Source: Paraburkholderia domus (GTDB lineage: Bacteria > Pseudomonadota > Gammaproteobacteria > Burkholderiales > Burkholderiaceae). From it: a stretch of DNA of 64,000 nt. The position numbers and the translations under genes are program-made. Shown here one piece after another: positions 43,902 to 52,898 of this stretch. The stretch lies in the NCBI RefSeq assembly GCF_905220705.1, contig NZ_CAJNAT010000028.1, forward strand, positions 32,504-96,503, read 5' to 3'. Under the pieces are notes generated by a model. That model made no database searches and was not told where the DNA came from. It worked only from the letters and a program-made list of their open reading frames with translations. The stretch's first letter is position 1, and the number at the start of each line of letters is the position of its first letter.

Positions 43902-45182
43902 TTAGGCTCGCCGCAGCGAACTCGGGGCTTCGGTCACCTTGGGGGCCCATACGGGGCGGTACAAAATCGCCGTTGCCAGCGCGCCGACAACGAGGAATCC
44001 GAGAATCACCATCATCGGCAGGTCGTAGCTGCCACTTACGTGCAGCAGCCAGCCCGACAGGCTTGCCGCCACGCCGCCAGCGAGGCTGGTGGCAAGCTGC
44101 TGCACGCCGGTCACCAGGCCGATGGCTTGCTTGGGAATCAGCGTCAACCGCGACAGCACCAGGTTGTTCGCCGTGACGAAACCGAGCAGCGACAGCGAGA
44201 AGACATTCCAGAACAACGCCATGTTGAGCGTCGAGGCGTAAGCGCCGAACAGCACCGTGCATCCGCCGGCAAAGCCCGTGATGGTGAATACCTTGCGCAC
44301 CGTAATCGGGTTGTGGCCGCGCGCAATGATCCGGTCGGCTGCCCAGCCCGCAATCGCCGCGACGATCGCGATCCCGGCAAAGCTGAAGAACGTGAAAAGT
44401 CCGGAGCGAGTAATCGACAGACCGCGTTGCTCGACCAGATACGACGGCATCCAGGTCATGCAATAGAACGTGAAGTAGCCGTAGCAGAAGTTGGTGACCA
44501 TTCCACCCCACACCACCGGGCTCGACAGAATGCTGCCGAAGGTCACCATGCGGGCGCTGCGATTGGCCTGCATAAGTTCCACTTTGGAAGGCATGTCATT
44601 GCGCACCATCAGCAGCCAGGGCACGAGCCACAGCAACCCGGCCAGGCCGGTCGCGATGAACATCATCTTCCAGGAATAGTTGACGATGAACCACGCTCCG
44701 ACCGGTGCACCGATTGCTGGACCGAACTTGTTGCCCATCGCCAGAATGCCGACGGCCAATCCGTTCTGACTTTCGTCGAAGTTGTTCCGGATCCAGCGGT
44801 AGCTCGCGGGAATCACAATCGCTTCGGCCATGCCGATGATCAACCGCATGACGACCAGGCTGGCGAGCGCCGTCACGGCACCCATCAACGCGGTGGCGAT
44901 ACACCACAGCGCAAAGCTGATCGCGTAGGGCCATTTCACGCCATAGCGATCGGCCACCCAACCCATCGGAACCTGAAACACGCCGTACGACCAGAAGAAC
45001 GCAGCGTTGATCCAGCCGCGATCAACGTTCGTCAGTGCAAAATGTTGAACAAAGCTTGCGTCCGCCAGCGTCGACGAAATGCTGGTCCGATCGACAAAGG
45101 AAATCAGCACGCCGAGTGCGAGGAGCGCTAGTACGGCCCAGCGGTATGCCGACCCGGGTCGTCCAGAATTGCTTGTCTCCAT
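43902..45182 (-). CDS. MFS transporter, ACS family
   Basis: The 426-aa protein has about twelve membrane segments, with FVDRTSISSTLADASFVQHFAL at the start, the DRYGVKWPYAISFALW loop, and WGGMVTNFCYGYFTFYCMTWMPSYLVEQRGL. It is a paralogue of 26099-27409. Lying inside the operon between dioxygenase and amidohydrolase genes, it very likely imports the aromatic substrate. Confidence 0.9.
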   Translation of the reverse strand: METSNSGRPGSAYRWAVLALLALGVLISFVDRTSISSTLADASFVQHFALTNVDRGWINAAFFWSYGVFQVPMGWVADRYGVKWPYAISFALWCIATALMGAVTALASLVVMRLIIGMAEAIVIPASYRWIRNNFDESQNGLAVGILAMGNKFGPAIGAPVGAWFIVNYSWKMMFIATGLAGLLWLVPWLLMVRNDMPSKVELMQANRSARMVTFGSILSSPVVWGGMVTNFCYGYFTFYCMTWMPSYLVEQRGLSITRSGLFTFFSFAGIAIVAAIAGWAADRIIARGHNPITVRKVFTITGFAGGCTVLFGAYASTLNMALFWNVFSLSLLGFVTANNLVLSRLTLIPKQAIGLVTGVQQLATSLAGGVAASLSGWLLHVSGSYDLPMMVILGFLVVGALATAILYRPVWAPKVTEAPSSLRRA

Positions 45183-45279
45183 CTACTTGTTTCTCTTAAG
45201 TGTGATTGGATTCTGCGTGCCGGTCACCTTGAAAGCGTTTTTCAGCGCCTGGGGCGGCCGGCCCGGATACAGCGCAAAA

Positions 45280-46125
45280 TCAGGCCAGAGCCGGATACAG
45301 TTGCAAAGCCGTCTTACCGAAGATCCATTCGCGGTCTTCGTCGCTCAGGCTTGCCAGTCCGGCCTGGGCCGTCGCGAGAATCTCCGACAGCGCACCCGGC
45401 GAGGTCGGGTAGTTCGAGCCCCATGCCAGCCGCTTCGCACCGAAAGCTTCGACCACGCGAGGAAAGAACGTTTCGGCGCTCGCCTTTTCCTTCTTCACGT
45501 CGCCGAAAATGCGCGGTGTGAGCTTCAGGTAGATGTTCTCCAGCGGCGCGAGGTCGAACAGGCTTTGTGCCTTCGCATACGGTACACCGTCGGCCACCTC
45601 GGGGCGGCCCAGGTGATCGAGAATGATCGCGACCTTCGGGAAACGCTTCGCCAATGCAGTGACCTGCGGCAGGCCGATCGGGCCGGTCTGGATGCACATC
45701 GGCAATCCCAGCTCACCGCACAGCTCCCAAGCCGGGAACGAACGCGGATCGTCGAGTTCGCTCGGATCGAACTCCTTGGTGCTGCCGCCCGTGAACAGGC
45801 GCAGACCCGCGAGGCCCTGGCCGACCCATTCGCGGATGCATTGCGGCGCATCCGGCTGCAGGACGTCGACGGAGCCCACGGCGACGAGGCGCTCCGCGTA
45901 CTTCGCGCAACCGTCCACGACGTAGCTGTTGTCGAAACCGTACGTGGTCGACGAGTGAACCACCGCGGCTTTTGCGACACCGGCTGCGTCCATCGATTCG
46001 ATCAGCGTTTCGACCGTGGTCGGACGCTCCTTCGACCAGTCCGAACGCTTGCCGAACAGCGGCGCGGGCGGATAGAGCGATTCGTTGTCGGAGATGATGT
46101 GCGGGTGAATATCAACGATTGTCAT
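45280..46125 (-). CDS. Amidohydrolase-family (TIM-barrel) hydrolase
   Basis: The 281-aa protein starts at ATG 46125 (AGAGAC upstream). It begins with the metal-binding HxH (MTIVDIHPHII) and continues with AAVVHSSTTYGFDNSYVVDGC, GLRLFTGG, PKVAIILDHLGRPE and LAWGSNYPTSPG. This matches Amidohydro_2 enzymes such as 2-pyrone-4,6-dicarboxylate lactonase and related lactonases. In this pathway a lactone hydrolase or a second hydratase would fit. It is not close enough to LigI to use that name. Confidence 0.8.
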   Translation of the reverse strand: MTIVDIHPHIISDNESLYPPAPLFGKRSDWSKERPTTVETLIESMDAAGVAKAAVVHSSTTYGFDNSYVVDGCAKYAERLVAVGSVDVLQPDAPQCIREWVGQGLAGLRLFTGGSTKEFDPSELDDPRSFPAWELCGELGLPMCIQTGPIGLPQVTALAKRFPKVAIILDHLGRPEVADGVPYAKAQSLFDLAPLENIYLKLTPRIFGDVKKEKASAETFFPRVVEAFGAKRLAWGSNYPTSPGALSEILATAQAGLASLSDEDREWIFGKTALQLYPALA

Positions 46126-46183
46126 GAGTGTCTCTGTGCTTGTCTGATTGCCGGCCGCCATTGCTCGTGCAGGCTTACCGCGT

Positions 46184-47209
46184 TTATTTGCCCTGCGCCT
46201 TCAGGCGTGCGTCAAGACGCGGGTACACCCGGCGTGCGTTGCCTTCGAAGATCTTGTAGCGGTCTTCTTCCGACAGCGCTTCGCAGGCGTCGATATAACG
46301 CTTGGTGTCGTCGAAATACTGGCCGGTAGCCGGATCCTTGCCGCGCACCGCGCCGATCATTTCCGAACCGAACAGCACGTTCTCAGCGGGAATCACCTTG
46401 GTCAGCAGTTCGACGCCTGGCTTGTGGTACACGCACGAGTCGAAGAAGATGTTGTTCAGCAAGCCTTCGAGCGGACGGTCGCGCATTTCCAGCGACATCC
46501 CGCGATAACGGCCCCAGTGGTAAGGCACCGCACCGCCGCCGTGCGGGATCACCAGACGCAGCGTCGGGAAATCCTTGAACAGGTCCGATTGCAGGATCTG
46601 CATGAACACCGATGTATCCGCATTCAGATAGTGTGCGCCCGTGCCGTGGAAGCATGGGTTGCACGATGCAGCGACGTGGATCATCGCGGGCACGTCCAGA
46701 TCGACCAGTGCTTCGTAGAGTGGATACCACTCGCGATCCGTCACCGGCTTGCCGGTCCAGTAACCACCGCTTGGGTCAGGATTCAGGTTACAGCCGACGA
46801 AGCCCAGTTCCTCCACACAGCGGCGCAGTTCAGTCACGCTGTTCGCGGGCGCAACGCCCGGCGATTGCGGCAACTGGCAAACCGGCGCGAAGTTGTCCGG
46901 ATAGAGTTCCGTCACGCGATGCACGAGGTCGTTCGACACACGCGCCCATTCGATGCTCGTGCGTTCGTTGCCCAGGTGGTGGCTCATCAGGCCGGCGATC
47001 GGCGAGAACAGCGTGAGGTCGCTGCCGCGTTCGCGTTGCAGCCTCAGTTGACCATTGCCAATGGCTTCGCGGATTTCATCGTCGCTGACATGAGCGTCAT
47101 CGAGCGAAGGTGCGTTGGCCGGGTCGTTGGCGAACTCAACCTGCCTGGCACGCCATGCGCGGAACGAAGCAGGGACGGTCGTGAAGTGACCGTGACAATC
47201 GATGATCAT
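46184..47209 (-). CDS. ligJ: 4-Oxalomesaconate hydratase (LigJ type)
   Basis: The 341-aa protein starts at ATG 47209 (GGAG 6 bases upstream), exactly the length of LigJ; the frame is open 19 codons further. It starts MIIDCHGHFTTVPASFRAWR, the LigJ-like HxH metal site, with LTLFSPIAGLMSHHLGNE, GCNLNPDPSGGYW, LRLVIPHGGGAVPYHWGRYRG and VLFGSEMIGAVRGKDPATGQYFDDTKRYID. LigJ hydrates 4-oxalomesaconate to 4-carboxy-4-hydroxy-2-oxoadipate in protocatechuate 4,5-cleavage and gallate pathways. This is the most diagnostic enzyme of the operon. Confidence 0.85.
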   Translation of the reverse strand: MIIDCHGHFTTVPASFRAWRARQVEFANDPANAPSLDDAHVSDDEIREAIGNGQLRLQRERGSDLTLFSPIAGLMSHHLGNERTSIEWARVSNDLVHRVTELYPDNFAPVCQLPQSPGVAPANSVTELRRCVEELGFVGCNLNPDPSGGYWTGKPVTDREWYPLYEALVDLDVPAMIHVAASCNPCFHGTGAHYLNADTSVFMQILQSDLFKDFPTLRLVIPHGGGAVPYHWGRYRGMSLEMRDRPLEGLLNNIFFDSCVYHKPGVELLTKVIPAENVLFGSEMIGAVRGKDPATGQYFDDTKRYIDACEALSEEDRYKIFEGNARRVYPRLDARLKAQGK

Positions 47210-47289
47210 TTTGTCTCCAAAGTCGATCGGAGTTGGCGCTTCAGCGCATGCTCCGGTCTCATGCAACTTGTTGCGTTCGAACCGGCGGC

Positions 47290-48267
47290 TCAGCTAGCCA
47301 GCGGGTCCACAAACAGTTCGCTGATGGACATGCGGCGCGGCGTTAGCCCTTGCTTGAACGCAGTCGCTTCGAGCGTTTCGATCGTCTTCAGGTTTTCCTG
47401 CAGACCGTACGGCAGCGGGTCGTGTCCAACGATCTTGCGCAGCTCGAGGTACTTCTTGTCGCCGGCGGTCGTGGCTTCGCCTGCATCGAGACGTGCCAAC
47501 CATTCCTTCTTCGCTTGTGCAAACGCGTCGTAAATCGACTTCGCGATCCACGGATTCTCCGCCAGTACCGAGTCTTTGACGACGATCGTGCCGTGCATCG
47601 GATACACGCCAGTACGCGCGTAGTACTCGGCTTCCAGTTCGGTCGCGTTCGGCAGGAGATCCGGATAATCAGCTTCGACTTCCTTCCAGCCGCCCGTTGG
47701 CGCGCCCGTGCGGCCAATGCCTGCCGCAGCGGCAAAGCCGGCCGACAATTCGCCGCTCGCCATCATTTCCGCCAGCGAGCTGCCTGCCGGAGCATGGATC
47801 ACGTTCTCCGGCAGCTTGAGTTGCGTGACGTGTTCTTCGTCATCTACAACCCACGTTACCTTCGACGAGTCCAGACCGAATTCGTCGATCAACACCTGAC
47901 GGGTCCACACGCCAGTCGTGACCGAGTAAGCACGCACGCCGACTTTCTTGCCTTCCAGGTCCTTCGGGTGCTTGATGCCAGCGTCCGGGCGAACCAGCAG
48001 CCCGCCGTGGTGAAAGCGCCGTACCACGAAAATCGGCAAACCGACGAACGGTGCGCCGTAGGCACGAGCGATAATGTAGGTCGTCGGCGCCAGTTCGCAG
48101 ACGTCGAATTCGACGTCGCGCACCATGCGGCGGAACGCGCCAATTTGCGGCTTGACAGTGATGAATTCGGCGTCCACGCCTTCGATGGGAATGGAACCAT
48201 CACGGATGGCAGACGTATGCGGATGCTCAGCGATTGCGATCTTGAGCGGGACTTTCTTGGTCAACAT
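47290..48267 (-). CDS. Pht5-like protein, 4,5-dihydroxyphthalate decarboxylase family (copy 1)
   Basis: The 325-aa protein is the first gene of the operon. It reads LKIAIAEHPHTSAIRDGSIPIEGVDAEF, FDVCELAPTTYIIARAYGAPFVGLPIFVVRRFHHGGLLV, DLEGKKVGVRAYSVTTGVWTRQVLIDEFGLD and ends TPRRMSISELFVDPLAS. There is no signal peptide. It has the same plan as the gene at 39456-40349 and as the decayed gene at 33206-33510. AGGAG stands unusually close (3 bases) to the ATG; the adjacent TTG could be used instead. The -10 of promoter copy 6 is 72 bases upstream. Confidence 0.75.
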   Translation of the reverse strand: MLTKKVPLKIAIAEHPHTSAIRDGSIPIEGVDAEFITVKPQIGAFRRMVRDVEFDVCELAPTTYIIARAYGAPFVGLPIFVVRRFHHGGLLVRPDAGIKHPKDLEGKKVGVRAYSVTTGVWTRQVLIDEFGLDSSKVTWVVDDEEHVTQLKLPENVIHAPAGSSLAEMMASGELSAGFAAAAGIGRTGAPTGGWKEVEADYPDLLPNATELEAEYYARTGVYPMHGTIVVKDSVLAENPWIAKSIYDAFAQAKKEWLARLDAGEATTAGDKKYLELRKIVGHDPLPYGLQENLKTIETLEATAFKQGLTPRRMSISELFVDPLAS

Positions 48268-48338
48268 CCTCTCCTGTGGATTAGCCGCCGACAGCTGGAT
48301 CAGAACACCAGTGCCGAAGGCGTTGTCTCGATAGGGTA

Positions 48339-48397
48339 AGAATATTTGAGGATCGCTCCCGCGTCCCTACACAAAAGTTAGATTCAATGGCACTTTT
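48339..48397 (-). promoter_or_regulatory. Shared regulon promoter element, copy 6 (aromatic operon, 48267)
   Basis: On the minus strand: TGCCATTGAATCT, three bases, TTTTGTGTA (complement of 48368-48376), then 23 bp to TATTCT (complement of 48339-48344). This is the presumed main promoter of the operon 48267 to 37352. Confidence 0.78.
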
Positions 48398-48574
48398 GTG
48401 GATCGGAAAACAGCCGCGCTGCTCAGGCGCTTCAGCCTTGTGCGGCGTGATTTTGAGCAACTGTTCAAGTAGCTCGCGGGCGGGTTGTGCGGCTGCGGAA
48501 TTGGCGCACATCACCCGAGGATGGAACCGGAAACTCCAATATTCCGCGGGTATGCCCTCGTGGGGAAAATGCTA

Positions 48575-48740
48575 AGTCGTGTTTTATTTTGCGCGGTTAC
48601 GGGAGGTCGCTGAAATTGATTGCCGACATTGAGGAACTGCCCTTCGAGCGCGGCCTGACCGCGACATACGAGACCATCTGATGCTGGTGCTACAAGTTTG
48701 GCAAGGGCTTTTCTCAGCGTGTGAAAGCGGCACGATAAAG
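48575..48740 (+). pseudogene. IS6-family transposase remnant
   Basis: The plus strand reads YGRSLKLIADIEELPFERGLTATYETI, stop, CWCYKFGKGFSQRVKAAR, stop. This matches the conserved N-terminal part of IS6-family transposases (RDIEELLFERGxxVTYETIRxWCxKFG). An in-frame TGA and the loss of the DDE core make it a short relic. Confidence 0.75.
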
Positions 48741-49545
48741 CCGCTTCACTCTTTCGCAAACAACTCGCAGCCCGGTTTGCCGCATGGCGGGATTCGCTGA
48801 ACCCGCCCAAAATCCGCCGAAGACTTTCTGACGGCCGTCAACCCATGTCGCTACCCATACTTCGTGCGGAAATTGTGGGGGACCTTGATGGAAGCAGCAA
48901 GCACGTCGTTACCCATAAACCGCTTTGAAATCAGCGATCCAGAGGACGTTTTCAGAAGATATCGGAATGCCCGGGAAGCCCCGGCTGGCAGAAGGCAGCC
49001 GATTCCAACAGTGGCCCGCAAAGCCCCGCCAGGTTTGACTCCCACTCTGCCTGACGATGGCCTACCCATCATCCTACCCATACAGCAAGGTCAATCGCCT
49101 GGACAGACCAGAAAATGCCACGCGGGCGCTTCCGATCCGGTCCTTGCGAACTGGCATCGAATCACCACCCGATCATTCCCACTCGACGGTCAACCTGCGG
49201 GCGGGGTCCTTGCGTCGATGGCTCTTCCATCCGATCAGGTAGCGACGATGCCGTTAGCGATACCGAAAAATCCGGTCAGCAGTTATCAGCTTTAGGGAGA
49301 CTGCATCGGAGAATTCAACATGAATCTCCGTTCCATTATCGCGAACGTTGGGCATCCGAATACGACTTTTGCGCGGATACTGTCAGCCACATTCCAGCGC
49401 GGTCCTGGCAATGCTTGAACAAGCCGCGCCTCCAAACAGAAAGCGATACAACTCGCGCCGCAACAGTGGTGAGCGAAGTGCAGTGACTGCTCGACGGCAA
49501 GATGCTGCGCAACTGTGCTCCGAAGGAGTCCCACGCATCACCTGC
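48741..49545. other. Unassigned stretch between two IS relics
   Basis: Open frames exist on both strands (for example 48864-49295 plus), and GGGGGA stands before an ATG at 48889, but none resembles a protein I know and codon use is poor. I regard it as decayed or non-coding sequence. Confidence 0.45.
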
Positions 49546-50272
49546 CGCGATCGCTTCCATAAATGATGCCGCGGATGCTGAGGCAATCTGTGAAGCGGTA
49601 ACGCGACCCAACATGCGGTTTGTGCCTGTCAAGAGCGTTGAGCAACAGGCGATCCTGGCGCTGCATCGGGTCCGGCAGGGTTTCGTTACCGCGCGTACCG
49701 CGCACGCCGATCAGATTCGCAGTCTGCTTGCCGAATACGGTCTGGTTCTGCCTCAGGGCATCAATCACCTGTTTCAGGATGTTCCTGAGCTTCTGGAAGG
49801 GGCCAGCAATGAACTGCCTGGTCTATTCCGGCAACTGGTCGCGCATCAACTCGAATATCTGCATGAACTGGACCGGCAGGTGGCTCTGCTCGAAGGCCAG
49901 ATAAATATCTGGCATCGGGAGAACGAAGCATGCCGCAGACTCGCCCGGATTCCCGGCATCGGCCCCATCACGGCCACTGCGCTGGTCGCCTCAGTAGGCG
50001 ACGCCCGATGTTTTGCAAGCGGCCGGCAGATGGCGGCGTGGATTGGACTCGTGCCGCGTCAGCATTCGAGTGGTGGGAAACAGGTGCTGCCCGGCATCAG
50101 CAAACGGGGGGATGTATATCTGAGATCGCTGCCGATTCACGGCGCACGGGCCGTAGCAAGCGCACTGAACCAGAAAACAAATTGCTCAGAGAGCTGGCTC
50201 GGACGCCTGCTCGCCCGGCGCGCGCTTCCAAAACCTCCGCGAAAGAACGGGAGCAAGACGCTGAAGGGCTGA
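49546..50272 (+). pseudogene. IS110-family transposase remnant (central and C-terminal part)
   Basis: Homology starts abruptly at NDAADAEAICEAVTRPNMRFVPVKSVEQQAILALHRVRQGF and runs in one frame through LARIPGIGPITATALVASVGDARCFASGRQMAAWIGLVPRQHSSGGKQVLPGISKRGDVYLRSL, the C-terminal transposase IS116/IS110/IS902 domain. The N-terminal DEDD domain is missing and the C-terminus drifts after about 50160, so it is inactive. It differs from the copy at 4478. Confidence 0.82.
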
Positions 50273-50575
50273 TCTTGCTGGGCTGCCACTATTACAGCGC
50301 GGACGCGAGATCTCACTTTCAGAAATGGGTGGCTGGAAGGGGTATTGAACGATATGTAATCGTCAGCGCCAGGAGAAAGTCCGTAGTCGAAGAATAAGCA
50401 GACGCTCGAATGTCCTGCTTGGCGTGATTCCAGTGTCCGGAACTGGCCGATCGCCGTCTGCTAGCGATCGTTGGCACGCGACCCAATTCGCGTCTGTCAG
50501 ATTTCTACAAAACGGCCATTCGATCGTCGTGCAGTGCAGTGGTTATCGGTCCCATCGCAAGAAAAGGTAACACTC

Positions 50576-51459
50576 CTACGCCAATCGCAGATCCCACAAT
50601 GCATCGAGTACATGTTGCGTGGAACGCTCGACGTGCCCCGTGCGATGTGCAATGCCGAGCCGACGCCACAACGCAGGACGCAGCGGACGCATGACAACAC
50701 GACTGTCGGGTGTTGGCGTAGTGGCCTCGTGAGGCAACAGCGCCGCGCCGTAACCTGCCGCTACCAGACTCTTGATCGCATCGTTGTAATTGAGCTGAAT
50801 GCGCGGCACAGGTTGATGCCCTCCGGTTGCAAACCACTCGGCGGTCAGACGCGAGAGACGCGTGGTCGCATCATTAAGAATGAGAGGGCGAGCGGCCAGC
50901 CATTCAGGTGTGAGGCGGGCCGGACACTGCCAATGGGCCGGCAAAAAGGCCATCACGGGATCGCGGCGCCAAGGCTTTATCACGAGTCCCGCCGCCGGAG
51001 GCTGAGGCAGTGCGACCAGCCCAACATCCAGCGTTCCATCCGCTAATCGGGTCAGCGTTTCATTCGAGGTGAGAACCGCGATCTGAATGTCGATAGCGGG
51101 ATGGTGCTCACGCAGCACTTCGAGTGCTTGAGGCAACAGGTGCGCAATCGCGCCGGTCGACGCACCGAGCCGAACGCGTCCGACAAGCCCTTGCACCTGG
51201 CGGTGAACATCGTCTAACGCCTGTTCCGCGTCGGCCAGCAGGCGACGCGCACGCTCGACCAATAACCCGCCTGTTGCCGACGGCCGAACATGTCCGCGCT
51301 TGCGCGACAGGAGCGGCGCCCCGATACGCTCTTCCAGTTCGGCGATGTGGAGGCTGACAGTTGGGGGCGCCAGATGCAACGCACGCGCCGCGTCGACGAA
51401 TGAGCCACGATCGGCAATAGCGACCAGGTGCGCAAACGGTCCAGGCTGATCTCTCGCAT
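50576..51459 (-). pseudogene. LysR-family regulator with a single-base frameshift
   Basis: From ATG 51459 the frame gives MREISLDRLRT, then shifts. The main frame continues VAIADRGSFVDAARALHLAPPTVSLHIAELEERIGAPLLSRKRGHV... to the stop at 50576. One missing base in a CC run near 51427 (CGCACC-TGG; LysR homologues read RTLVAIADxGSF) explains the break. The substrate-binding domain is intact. It is divergent from argC and would be its likely regulator. The shift may be a real mutation or an assembly error. An in-frame TTG at 51379 would cut off half the HTH. Confidence 0.8.
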
Positions 51460-51588
51460 GTCGGGGTCCAGAATCAGAAAAACTGAATGTTCAAGTTATG
51501 AAATTCAACTTTCGCTATTCTAGCGGGGCGCGGAACATAGCAGGTTCTTTCTACCTGTCGTCATTCAGTTACCGGAATATCCGCGCGC

Positions 51589-52515
51589 ATGAGCTCTCCC
51601 CTTGTTTTCATTGACGGCGACCAAGGCACCACCGGGTTGCAAATTCACGAACGGCTTCGCGGCCGGACCGATCTGAAACTCGTCACGCTTCCCGCGGCGG
51701 AGCGCAAGGATTCCAAGCGTCGCGCCGAAGCGATCAACGCCTGCGACATCGCCATCCTCTGCCTGCCTGATGCCGCCGCGCGTGAGGCTGTGGATGCCAT
51801 TGCTAATCCTGCCGTCAGAGTCATCGACGCCAGTTCCGCCCACCGCACCCAGCCGGACTGGACATACGGCTTTCCTGAAATGACTCCGGGACAGGCTGAG
51901 CGCATTGCGACCGCGCGTCGGGTCACCAACCCAGGTTGCTATCCAACTGGTGCGATCGGCCTGCTGCGTCCGCTGCTACAGGCCGGCCTTATTCCAGAGA
52001 ACCACTCGATCAGCATTTACGCGGTGTCTGGTTACTCGGGACGCGGGCGTGCAGGCGTGGAAGAACACGAGGGGCCGGGTGCTGCCAACGCATCGTCGTA
52101 CCAGGTATATGGACTCGAACTCGCGCACAAGCACACCCCGGAGATCCAGCAGCACGCCGGACTCGCGCAGCGTCCGATCTTCGTCCCTACTTATGGTGCG
52201 TTCCGTCAGGGCATCGTGTTGACGGTGCCCTTGGATCTGCGGCTGCTGACACGCGGCGTAGACGGCGCCACGTTACACGCGTGCCTCGGCCGCCACTATG
52301 CCGAGGCGGCCTGCGTCCACGTCTTGCCGCTGCATGAATCGTGCGTTTTAAAGCATTTGGATCCACAGGTACTTAACGGTACGGACGATATGCGCTTGAG
52401 CGTATTTCGTAACATGGAACACGGGCACGTCTTGCTATCCGCAGTTTTCGATAATCTCGGCAAGGGCGCCGCCGGCGCAGCGGTTCAAAACCTGAACCTG
52501 ATGCTTGCGCGATAA
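51589..52515 (+). CDS. argC: N-acetyl-gamma-glutamyl-phosphate reductase (type 2, short form)
   Basis: The 308-aa protein shows the Rossmann start VFIDGDQGTTGLQIHERL, DASSAHRTQPDWTYGFPEM, catalytic Cys in VTNPGCYPTGAIGLLRPLL, the SGYSGRGRAGVEEHE loop and the conserved His in VPTYGAFRQGIVLTVPL. It reduces N-acetylglutamyl phosphate to the semialdehyde in arginine synthesis. This short class typically exists beside the longer argC and is often paired with a divergent LysR gene, as here. The GNAT gene follows after 28 bp. Confidence 0.92.
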   Translation: MSSPLVFIDGDQGTTGLQIHERLRGRTDLKLVTLPAAERKDSKRRAEAINACDIAILCLPDAAAREAVDAIANPAVRVIDASSAHRTQPDWTYGFPEMTPGQAERIATARRVTNPGCYPTGAIGLLRPLLQAGLIPENHSISIYAVSGYSGRGRAGVEEHEGPGAANASSYQVYGLELAHKHTPEIQQHAGLAQRPIFVPTYGAFRQGIVLTVPLDLRLLTRGVDGATLHACLGRHYAEAACVHVLPLHESCVLKHLDPQVLNGTDDMRLSVFRNMEHGHVLLSAVFDNLGKGAAGAAVQNLNLMLAR

Positions 52516-52543
52516 TAATGTCCGATGGCTTTCGGTGACAGAC

Positions 52544-52814
52544 ATGGCGGATTCCAAGATCCTACTACGCGTGGCGTTGCGTGATGATGCACGGTGCATC
52601 GCGAGGCTGCACACCCAAAGTTGGCAGGCAGCCTACCGTGAAATCCTCCCTGCTGCGTACCTACGTGAAAACGTCCCGGCCGAGCATGCCTCGCATTGGG
52701 AGAACTATATGCTGCAGCCAGCAGTAGCGCGAGGCCTTGTCATGTTGGCGGAGCTTAATGGAACAGCAATTGGCTTCGTCAGTGTCGAGAAGGTTGAAGG
52801 CTCGCCCCACGGAA
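52544..52814 (+). pseudogene. GNAT acetyltransferase, 5' part (split by IS66)
   Basis: MADSKILLRVALRDDARCIARLHTQSWQAAYREILPAAYL... up to GFVSVEKVEGSPHG is the first half of a GNAT-fold acetyltransferase. At 52815 the IS66 inverted repeat begins. Joining 52814 to 59285, which deletes the IS66 and one 8-bp target copy, restores a continuous 171-aa frame reading SVEKVEGSPHGTLLDCLHVLATHQGREAGQLM. Confidence 0.92.
52807..52814. repeat. 8-bp target-site duplication, left copy
   Basis: CCACGGAA immediately precedes the left IS66 end and recurs at 59277-59284 directly after the right end. An 8-bp duplication is characteristic of IS66. Confidence 0.92.
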
Positions 52815-52898
52815 GTAAGCGGCTCGTCTGGGCCGTTATGGACAGCGGATTGAGGGCTTGGGTAATTTGGTGTCCACCAAATTATTGCGGACACCAAA

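Noticed and set aside
39456..48267. Calling the two Pht5-like proteins ABC transporter binding proteins
   Set aside because: No signal peptides, no permease or ATPase nearby, and family features of 4,5-dihydroxyphthalate decarboxylase in a ring-cleavage operon.
48864..49295. 143-codon plus-strand frame with GGGGGA before an internal ATG
   Set aside because: Pro/Arg-rich, unlike any known family, lying between two IS relics; evidence too thin for a gene call.
51427..51436. LysR frameshift explained as loss of one copy of a 10-bp repeat (TTTGCGCACC)
   Set aside because: A single missing C gives RTLVAIAD, the usual LysR sequence, so the one-base explanation is simpler.
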